A DNA stretch of 5,286 nt from Candidatus Gastranaerophilales bacterium (GTDB lineage Bacteria; Cyanobacteriota; Vampirovibrionia; Gastranaerophilales; Gastranaerophilaceae). A program made the position numbers and the translations under genes. Numbering within the stretch: position 1 is the stretch's first letter; every line of letters starts with the position of its first letter. The stretch lies in assembly GCA_944323095.1 (NCBI GenBank), contig CALURE010000117.1:1-5286 (forward strand), read 5' to 3'. The notes below the pieces were generated by a model, which saw only the letters and a program-made list of their open reading frames with translations, ran no database searches and had not been told where the DNA came from. Shown here in pieces: positions 1 through 4,249 of the stretch.

Positions 1-100
1 AGCGTGCCGCTGGTTTTGAGGCACTTTTGCCACCAAAAGTGCCCCTGTCTGGAAGACCCGCCGGAGGCAAAGAAAGTACGATTAGTTTCTTTTTAGTTGC
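1..100. repeat. GC-richer edge segment with perfect hairpin, possible interspersed-repeat remnant
   Basis: Positions 20-29 (ggcacttttg) pair perfectly with 34-43 around a CCAC loop, giving a 10-bp stem. The segment to about position 80 is clearly GC-richer than the following 400 bases. No T-run follows the stem, so it is not an intrinsic terminator. The plus frame starting at base 1 is open for 31 codons to a TAG at 94-96, and the opposite strand is also open, as often happens in translated repeats. It could instead be the tail of a gene cut by the window edge. The repeat reading is inferred from base composition, the stem and general resemblance to 'caaagaaagta' repeats; copy number cannot be seen here. 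Confidence 0.3.
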
Positions 101-114
101 CGATAACATATCTT

Positions 115-160
115 ATGCATAAAAAAAACCACTCATTACTGAGTGGGTCGTTTTCTGCAT
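115..160 (-). terminator. Intrinsic terminator, strongest on the minus strand
   Basis: A perfect 7-bp stem (129-135 CCACTCA with 140-146 TGAGTGG) encloses a 4-nt loop. Read on the minus strand it is followed at once by eight T (128-121), a textbook Rho-independent terminator. On the plus strand the tail is only GTCGTTTT, so termination that way would be weaker. Outer bases atgca (115-119) and tgcat (156-160) also pair, making the element nearly symmetric. No long minus-strand gene lies just upstream, so the predicted small RNA at 259-121 is the natural user. It may also end a plus-strand gene beyond the left edge. Confidence 0.75.
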
Positions 161-259
161 CCTAATGGTCTCTTTTAGTGTTTATTATTTAGGAGTTTAT
201 ATGTTTTTGGGGTTAATGAACTATTTATATTTAGTGTTTCGACTACACTTAAATCTTAT
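121..259 (-). ncRNA. Candidate small RNA of about 139 nt, antisense to a 20-aa ORF
   Basis: The prediction comes from two co-oriented minus-strand signals: a near-consensus sigma-70 promoter at 294-266, with start expected near 259 (an A), and a strong intrinsic terminator ending in T8 at 128-121. Between them there is no convincing ORF; the only ATG-led frame of note (near 160) has AGG too close to act as a ribosome-binding site and runs through the terminator. The RNA would open with a small hairpin (AGTGT/ACACT, 249-233). A long A-rich, poorly structured middle follows, containing CCCC and ACUCCU (196-191), and the terminator hairpin closes it. The CUCCU is complementary to Shine-Dalgarno sequences, including that of the plus-strand 20-aa ORF, which the RNA covers almost entirely. 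A cis-antisense antitoxin or a trans-acting sRNA are both possible. The family is not recognised. Confidence 0.5.
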
Positions 260-263
260 GTAA
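201..263 (+). CDS. Possible 20-aa hydrophobic small protein or leader peptide
   Basis: An ATG at 201 is preceded by an exact AGGAG (191-195) with a 5-nt gap, and the frame runs to TAA at 261-263. The peptide is MFLGLMNYLYLVFRLHLNLM: strongly hydrophobic, with one Arg and one His and no acidic residue, the kind of composition seen in tiny membrane peptides and type I toxins such as Ibs. Its last codons enter the 5' arm of the inverted repeat at 251-284. The predicted minus-strand small RNA covers its ribosome-binding site and nearly the whole frame. No convincing plus-strand promoter is visible upstream; the TATTAT at 183-188 would start transcription too close to the AGGAG. The ORF could be chance, because the AGGAG is also the complement of the sRNA's CUCCU. 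Function is not assigned. Confidence 0.28.
   Translation: MFLGLMNYLYLVFRLHLNLM
233..249. repeat. Inverted repeat AGTGT-N7-ACACT, copy 1
   Basis: The 17-bp dyad agtgtttcgactacact has 5-bp arms and a 7-bp spacer. An identically spaced dyad lies at 341-357. On the minus strand this copy falls at the 5' end of the predicted small RNA and could form its first hairpin. It could equally be half of a paired operator. Confidence 0.4.
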
Positions 264-284
264 TTATTATTACATATAAGATTT
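251..284. repeat. AT-rich inverted repeat over the minus-strand -10 region
   Basis: Arms AAATCTTA (251-258) and TAAGATTT (277-284) are perfect complements. Inner arms TGTAAT (259-264) and ATTACA (269-274) also pair around a TATT loop, leaving a 2-nt bulge at 275-276. The dyad lies over the -10 hexamer (266-271) and part of the spacer of the minus-strand promoter. An operator is therefore a reasonable reading. There is no GC core and no T-run, so a terminator is unlikely. It also contains the stop codon of the 20-aa plus-strand ORF. Confidence 0.6.
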
Positions 285-294
285 TAAATGTCAA
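266..294 (-). promoter_or_regulatory. Near-consensus sigma-70 promoter with extended -10
   Basis: Read on the minus strand, TTGACA (294-289) matches the -35 consensus in all six bases. A 17-bp spacer follows, then AATAAT (271-266), which matches the -10 in five of six. TG at 274-273 sits one base before the hexamer, giving an extended -10 (TGTAATAAT). The expected start is near 259, on an A. Nothing but the predicted small RNA lies between it and the minus-strand terminator at 121-146. Chance matches are more common in AT-rich DNA, but the combined match with a downstream terminator in the same orientation is hard to dismiss. Confidence 0.6.
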
Positions 295-515
295 TAGAAT
301 GAATTAATATTTTTTAAAGGATTTCCGAAAAAGCTTATATAGTGTAGAATTTACACTTTACAAAACTTAACAATATGTTATTTTTCATGTTTTTATGGGT
401 ATAAAATAATGCAATTAAATATGTTAATTTATATTAAGGGATAGTTTTTAAAAAAGCAATTTTTTTATAGTTATATACTTTATATATATAACGTATTTAA
501 TAGGAAATATCAATT
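285..515. other. Very AT-rich intergenic region upstream of the two small genes
   Basis: No credible ORF is present; frames starting at 288, 375 and 409 are only 4-12 codons and lack ribosome-binding sites. It must hold the promoter of the 516-1088 gene pair. Several -10-like hexamers occur (TATAAA 400-405, TATAGT 466-471, TATACT 474-479), along with TTTACA at 357-362, but none forms a clean -35/-10 pair, so no promoter is assigned. The second AGTGT-N7-ACACT dyad (341-357) lies here. Homopolymeric A and T runs at 445-466 suggest bent or UP-element-like DNA. Confidence 0.5.
341..357. repeat. Inverted repeat AGTGT-N7-ACACT, copy 2
   Basis: The dyad agtgtagaatttacact has the same arms and 7-bp spacer as the copy at 233-249, and here the arms extend to 6 bp (AGTGTA/TACACT). 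The two copies are 108 bp apart and flank the minus-strand promoter. That fits a pair of binding sites for one dimeric regulator, though AT-rich DNA yields short dyads by chance. Confidence 0.4.
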
Positions 516-785
516 ATGAGTACTTTGGACAAAATAGATGCAGTATCAAGAAAATATTTTAACCCCGTAGATGCTGTAAAACTATATACAGACACTAAAA
601 ACCATATAGCAGTTTCTGATGCCGGCGGAGAAAATCCATTTGCTAATACCAGAAGCATGGGACTATGGCAGCAGCCGACATTAGGATATGTGGGGCAGGT
701 AAACGGAGAAGCTCCGACGCAATATACACGGGACGAATCCGGAATGATTACAGAAGTTACAAGAACATTAAATTTATTTGCATAA
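516..785 (+). CDS. Small protein of unknown function (89 aa), first of a pair
   Basis: The family is not recognised. The ATG at 516 follows AGGA (502-505) at 10 nt, a usable ribosome-binding site. The protein is soluble-looking, with no signal peptide or membrane segment. Residues 1-26 look helical with mixed charge. A Gly/Asn-rich stretch (TKNHIAVSDAGGENPF, 27-42) leads to an aromatic-containing middle (GLWQQPTLGYVG, 49-60) and a Thr/Arg-containing tail ending LNLFA. The next gene starts 12 nt downstream in the same frame and carries a similar [ST][KR]N-IA-D-GG-N-NPF pattern, so the two may be diverged duplicates or partners. There is no terminator between them, so they are probably co-transcribed up to the terminator at 1089-1127. 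They face away from the glycan genes and need not be related to them. Length, start and coding-like composition make it probably real. Confidence 0.7.
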   Translation: MSTLDKIDAVSRKYFNPVDAVKLYTDTKNHIAVSDAGGENPFANTRSMGLWQQPTLGYVGQVNGEAPTQYTRDESGMITEVTRTLNLFA

Positions 786-797
786 AAAGAGGTTACA

Positions 798-1088
798 ATG
801 GCAAACGGACAGGGCGGATTAAACGGAATAGAAGCAATATCGGGTGTACAACCCGCTTCAACTGCTGCCGTTGAAAAAATAACACTTCAAAATATTGAAG
901 GATATGATTATGCAAAAGCCAGCAGGCTCGGCAACCAGACACAATTTTTAGGGATTACGGCTCAGCACACTACAACTAAATTCGATTCAAGAAATTTTGA
1001 TATTGCATTCAATGACGGCGGGAATAATGTCGGGCTAAACCCGTTCTTTAGAGCACCTGAAACTGCTACAAAAATATTTACGGCATAA
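798..1088 (+). CDS. Small protein of unknown function (96 aa), second of a pair
   Basis: The family is not recognised. The ATG at 798 is preceded by AAGAGG (787-792) at 5 nt, a better ribosome-binding site than that of the previous gene. The protein is rich in Gly, Asn, Thr and Ala, with no signal peptide or membrane segment. A Gly-rich start (2-10) is followed by a probable helix around 18-42 and a Gln/Thr-rich middle (46-60). Residues 64-83 (SRNFDIAFNDGGNNVGLNPF) resemble residues 27-42 of the 89-aa neighbour. Both proteins end in a similar hydrophobic tail (IFTA here, LFA there). The frame is continuous with the upstream gene apart from one TAA and four codons. The stop codon runs directly into the bidirectional terminator, so this is the last gene of its transcript. 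A paired complex with the upstream product is possible but unproven. Confidence 0.7.
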   Translation: MANGQGGLNGIEAISGVQPASTAAVEKITLQNIEGYDYAKASRLGNQTQFLGITAQHTTTKFDSRNFDIAFNDGGNNVGLNPFFRAPETATKIFTA

Positions 1089-1127
1089 AAAAAGACGACC
1101 CGATAAATGAGTCGCCTTTTTATTTTT
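1089..1127. terminator. Bidirectional intrinsic terminator between convergent genes
   Basis: CGAC (1096-1099) pairs with GTCG (1111-1114), followed by one A:C mismatch, G1094:C1116, and AAAAA (1089-1093) with TTTTT (1117-1121). T-rich tails follow on both strands: TTTTTATTTTT on plus, and the complement of the 1087-1093 A-run on minus. It sits immediately after the 96-aa gene and 16 bases beyond the aminotransferase stop, so it probably ends both transcripts. Its minus-strand sequence shares ACTCATT and GGGTCGT with the terminator at 115-160. Confidence 0.75.
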
Positions 1128-1143
1128 ACGGTATCCAAAAATT

Positions 1144-2268
1144 TTATACTGCAGCTTTTGACTTTGATTTTTCAATACAGTCAATCAAAGTTGAAGCGAC
1201 TGTTCTTTGTTCTTCTTCTGTCAATTCAGGAAACATTGGAAGTGATATAACCATTTCCGTATTCTTTTCTGAAACAGGGAGAGAACCCTTGCCGACACCT
1301 AAGTATTCATGAACTTTTTGCAGGTGAAGCGGAATAGGATAATAAAGCATAGCGCCAATACCGCGTTCTTGAAGCATTTTATGAACTTCATCGCGGTTAG
1401 GAATTTTGACAGTGTACTGGTGATAAACACAGTATGTATTATCCAATTCTTTTGGAGTTTGAACATCTGCGCAGTCTTTGAATAATTCATTGTAATAATA
1501 AGCATGTTTGCGTCTTGCTTCGTTCCAATCTTTAACGTGAGGAAGTTTTACACGTAAAATTGCTGCCTGAATTTCATCAAGACGGCTGTTAACACCTATT
1601 TCATCATGGTGGTAACGAACAGCACCGCCATGGTTTCTTAAAGCAACAACTCTGTCACGGAGTTTTTCATCACTTGTCATAATAAGACCGCCATCTCCCA
1701 TACCGCCTAAGTTTTTAGTCGGATAAAAGCTTAAACATCCAAAATCACCGAATGTGCCGACCATTTTGCCTTTATACAAAGCACCGATTGCCTGACAACA
1801 GTCTTCAATAACATGGAGATTATGTTTTTTAGCAACTGACATAATTGTATCCATATCGCAGGGCTGACCATAAAGGTGTACAGGAATAATCGCTTTTGTT
1901 CTCGGTGTAATTGCTGCTTCTAATTTTGAAGCATCCATATTGAATGTGTCTTTGTCAATATCCACAAAAACAGGTTTTGCACCGACAATTCCGATAGCTT
2001 CTGTTGTCGCAACAAATGTGAATGCAACTGTTATAACTTCATCACCCGCACCGATATCAAGAGCACGTAATGCAAGATGCAGGGCATCTGTTCCTGAATT
2101 TAAGCCAACCGTATATTTACAGCCGATAAAATCTGCCATTTCCTGTTCAAAAGCTTTACAGTTAGCCCCTAAAATATAAGAGCCTGAACGTAAAACTTCA
2201 CATACAGCTTTTTCAACTTCCGAGCCAATTGCTGCATACTGGCGTTTTGAATCTAAAATAGGTATCAT
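1144..2268 (-). CDS. DegT/DnrJ/EryC1/StrS family PLP-dependent sugar aminotransferase
   Basis: At 374 aa this is full length for the family, which transfers an amino group (usually from glutamate) to a keto-sugar nucleotide to make amino sugars for surface polysaccharides. NSGTDAL (57-63) is the phosphate-binding loop. EDCCQA (155-160) supplies the Asp and Gln that contact the PLP ring. FYPTKNLGGMGDGG (181-194) carries the PLP lysine, Lys185, and NSRLDEIQAAIL (227-238) is the usual substrate and dimer region. All key residues are intact. The start is supported by AAGAAGGAG (2285-2277) 8 nt upstream, the best ribosome-binding site in the window. It follows the IctB-family gene after 79 nt and ends at the shared terminator. 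The exact sugar (3-keto or 4-keto, dTDP or UDP) cannot be read from the sequence; no partner dehydratase or acetyltransferase is in the window. Confidence 0.93.
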   Translation of the reverse strand: MIPILDSKRQYAAIGSEVEKAVCEVLRSGSYILGANCKAFEQEMADFIGCKYTVGLNSGTDALHLALRALDIGAGDEVITVAFTFVATTEAIGIVGAKPVFVDIDKDTFNMDASKLEAAITPRTKAIIPVHLYGQPCDMDTIMSVAKKHNLHVIEDCCQAIGALYKGKMVGTFGDFGCLSFYPTKNLGGMGDGGLIMTSDEKLRDRVVALRNHGGAVRYHHDEIGVNSRLDEIQAAILRVKLPHVKDWNEARRKHAYYYNELFKDCADVQTPKELDNTYCVYHQYTVKIPNRDEVHKMLQERGIGAMLYYPIPLHLQKVHEYLGVGKGSLPVSEKNTEMVISLPMFPELTEEEQRTVASTLIDCIEKSKSKAAV

Positions 2269-2304
2269 AAATATTTCTCCTTCTTAAAGCTACCCATCAT
2301 GTTT

Positions 2305-2332
2305 ATAATATAAGTTTAGCACAGGTTTTCCA
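2305..2332 (-). promoter_or_regulatory. Possible promoter for the aminotransferase gene
   Basis: The 79-nt gap is the longest in the minus-strand cluster. On the minus strand TGGAAA (2332-2327) lies 16 bp before TATTAT (2310-2305), matching the -35 in four and the -10 in five of six positions. No terminator is visible in the gap. The aminotransferase could therefore have an extra promoter while still receiving read-through from the genes upstream. Confidence 0.3.
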
Positions 2333-2347
2333 TGCCTTTATATAAGC

Positions 2348-3661
2348 TTAATAAAAAATAATTGTTCTTATAACTGCAACCATAGTCCAGAACACAAACT
2401 GTATCTGCGGTCTGAAAAATACAGTGTCAACAAACCCGTGAACACAAACAGCGCAAACTGATATAATACAAGCAGATACAATTATCACTGATTTTATATC
2501 TGTTGATTTTAAAATAAAGTTAACAGCATTTTTAATTAATGTAATTAGAAAACCGACAAATGCGATTAGTGCAAAAACTCCGCTTTCAACCGCAATTTCA
2601 AGAAATATATTATATGCACTCAATGCATCAAATCCTGTTTTCATATAAAGCCCGTATATTTCACGGAAATTCTGGTTGCCGACACCTATACCTAAAAGCC
2701 AGTTATCCTTAAACATTTGCAATGATGAGTTATAAACGTTAAATCTGAAAGAATTTGAAGAATCCTGCCTCATCGCAAATATAGAAAGCACCCTTGCTCT
2801 CAATGATGATACAAACATCAAAACAATTGTAGCAAAAAGGATAACAGCCCCCGCTGCAGACAAATATATCTGTTTATAATTCTGCCAGAGATACTTAGCC
2901 GACACCGCAAACATTCCAACAAGAATAACCATCATTCCTATGTAAGAGCCGCGGCAGCCGGTTAAAAACAGAGTTACTGTCGAAAGCAAGGCACAAACAA
3001 TCCATGTTAAAGAAACTTTAATTTTTTTATCCGTAAAATAATATGCCGCCAGTCCGTATAATGCTGGAATACCTGCAACAAAATATCCACCCAGAAGATT
3101 TGGATTGAAAGGTTTTAATGTTCCGTAAACACGGGTCATAACCTCCTCCGGATTTAACTTTGAAACATCCTGCCAGGTAGATATTTCATCAACATGCGCA
3201 AAATTCTGCAAAAAGCCTACTATTGCTTCAAAACTTATGCATACCCCGATTGTACCGAGAATAAACGGTATTTTATGCTTATTATTCTTTAAATACTGAA
3301 CCAGAGAAGCATAGAAAGCCAAATAAGTAAATGTTTTAAAAAAGCCTTTTAAACTCAAATGGAATAAAGTGGATCCGGCAAGACTGATTATAACAATCAT
3401 AAAATATGCTAAAAGCCACAGTTCAAAAGTTTTGCAGTCGATTTTTTCGTCAGGCTTTGTTAAAACCTTAACAAAAGTCAAAAATACGGTAATTAGTGCA
3501 ATGAAACCTATTACATCAGATGACATTACGGCAGATGAGAGAAAAACAGCAATGATTGATGCGAAAATAAATTTGTCAATATTTTGCAAAAACAAGCTGT
3601 TCTTATATAAATATTCACATTTTTTCTGAGTAAATTGTAGTAAATTATTAAACATTATCAT
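2348..3661 (-). CDS. IctB-family membrane protein, O-antigen ligase/polymerase (Wzy/WaaL) superfamily
   Basis: This 437-aa polytopic protein has roughly ten to twelve hydrophobic segments, the first near 32-68. Its C-terminal half carries the signature blocks of the cyanobacterial IctB family: VYGTLKPFNPNLLGGY (178-193), TGCRGSY (234-240, with Arg237 where ligases have a conserved Arg), DSSNSFRFNVY (300-310), LLGIGVGN (322-329), SAYNIFLEIAVESG (348-361) and HGFVDTVFFRP (408-418). The superfamily joins or polymerises lipid-linked glycans on the outer face of the inner membrane. IctB itself was once proposed to move bicarbonate, which is disputed. Sugar-kinase and aminotransferase neighbours favour glycan work. 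The gene overlaps the end of the DUF4330 gene by 14 nt, and no clear Shine-Dalgarno is seen, so its translation is probably coupled. Met3 (3655) is an alternative start. Confidence 0.88.
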   Translation of the reverse strand: MIMFNNLLQFTQKKCEYLYKNSLFLQNIDKFIFASIIAVFLSSAVMSSDVIGFIALITVFLTFVKVLTKPDEKIDCKTFELWLLAYFMIVIISLAGSTLFHLSLKGFFKTFTYLAFYASLVQYLKNNKHKIPFILGTIGVCISFEAIVGFLQNFAHVDEISTWQDVSKLNPEEVMTRVYGTLKPFNPNLLGGYFVAGIPALYGLAAYYFTDKKIKVSLTWIVCALLSTVTLFLTGCRGSYIGMMVILVGMFAVSAKYLWQNYKQIYLSAAGAVILFATIVLMFVSSLRARVLSIFAMRQDSSNSFRFNVYNSSLQMFKDNWLLGIGVGNQNFREIYGLYMKTGFDALSAYNIFLEIAVESGVFALIAFVGFLITLIKNAVNFILKSTDIKSVIIVSACIISVCAVCVHGFVDTVFFRPQIQFVFWTMVAVIRTIIFY

Positions 3662-4211
3662 TTGAATTTATTGCACTGTTAAATTTTTCATCATCTGCAG
3701 AAGGCATAACCTTCAAATCAGAAACAGTTCCGTTAAACTTATAATTTTTGCCTTCAAGAGTAATCGGCAGACCCATTTTTATTTTATTGCCGCCGACAAC
3801 AGCTCCATCTTTAGTAATCTTAGCAGTATCGGAAAGTGTTACAATCATATCGTAAACATAAGCCTGTGAAGGATCCTCAACCACCATTACTTTTTTACTG
3901 TTCAATACAGGCAGAACAGTTTTCTTTCTGTCAGCCTTAACATCCAGAATATCCAAATCAGAATACGGAACATTTCTTATGCTTATAAATGTTTTTTCAT
4001 CAGCTTTTAAAGGGATTTCATTTCCTGTAAGAGTTACCCCTCTTATATATACCTGAAATGATATTTTTGAAGTCGCTTCAATTTGTTTTGAAGCAGTCTG
4101 TCTGAAATCTTTATAAGTAAAAAATCCCACACAAAGCGCAATAATTACACCTGCTAAAATAATTAAATCTACAGGTTTAAATTTTTTTAAAATATTTGTT
4201 ATACTTTCCAT
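3648..4211 (-). CDS. DUF4330-like single-pass membrane protein
   Basis: This 187-aa protein has a basic N-terminus (KKFKPVD, 9-15), one membrane segment (about 15-31) and a soluble domain expected outside the inner membrane. The pattern fits DUF4330, a family known mainly from cyanobacteria: an N-terminal 'VDLIIL' anchor, a beta-rich body with VYIRGV (54-59) and IRNVPYSDL (77-85), then DGAVVGGNKIKMG (134-146) and ITLEGKNYKFNGTVSDLKV (150-168). The molecular role of the family is unknown; it has no recognisable catalytic residues. The start is supported by GGAGAG (4222-4217) at 5 nt. It lies 38 nt after the kinase gene and overlaps the IctB-family gene by 14 nt, so it is almost certainly in the same transcript and may partner that membrane protein. 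Family assignment is by motif memory, not by search. Confidence 0.78.
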   Translation of the reverse strand: MESITNILKKFKPVDLIILAGVIIALCVGFFTYKDFRQTASKQIEATSKISFQVYIRGVTLTGNEIPLKADEKTFISIRNVPYSDLDILDVKADRKKTVLPVLNSKKVMVVEDPSQAYVYDMIVTLSDTAKITKDGAVVGGNKIKMGLPITLEGKNYKFNGTVSDLKVMPSADDEKFNSAINSNDNV

Positions 4212-4249
4212 AAGTTCTCTCCATAACTTAAATTATAAAAAAGCTATAA

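Noticed and set aside
183..188. TATTAT as a -10 for the 20-aa ORF
   Set aside because: Transcription would begin around 195, at or after the AGGAG, leaving no usable ribosome-binding site, and no -35 partner is seen.
375..404. Short ORFs at 288, 375 and 409
   Set aside because: They have at most 12 codons and no Shine-Dalgarno; expected by chance in this composition.
449..468. A-run/T-run hairpin near 450-466 as a terminator
   Set aside because: The stem is A:T only with no GC core, so it is just AT-rich promoter-side DNA.
665..874. 69-aa plus-strand frame bridging the two small genes
   Set aside because: It is out of frame with both better-supported genes, lacks a ribosome-binding site and has a basic, Arg/Ile/Cys-heavy composition typical of a shadow frame.
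1299..1505. 68-aa minus-strand frame
   Set aside because: It lies wholly inside the aminotransferase in another frame of the same strand and has no ribosome-binding site.
1940..2179. 79-aa plus-strand frame
   Set aside because: It is antisense to the conserved aminotransferase core, and its Ser/Ala/Pro-rich composition mirrors the opposite strand's codons.
3369..3629. 86-aa plus-strand frame
   Set aside because: It is antisense to the N-terminal membrane segments of the IctB-family gene, with no independent support.
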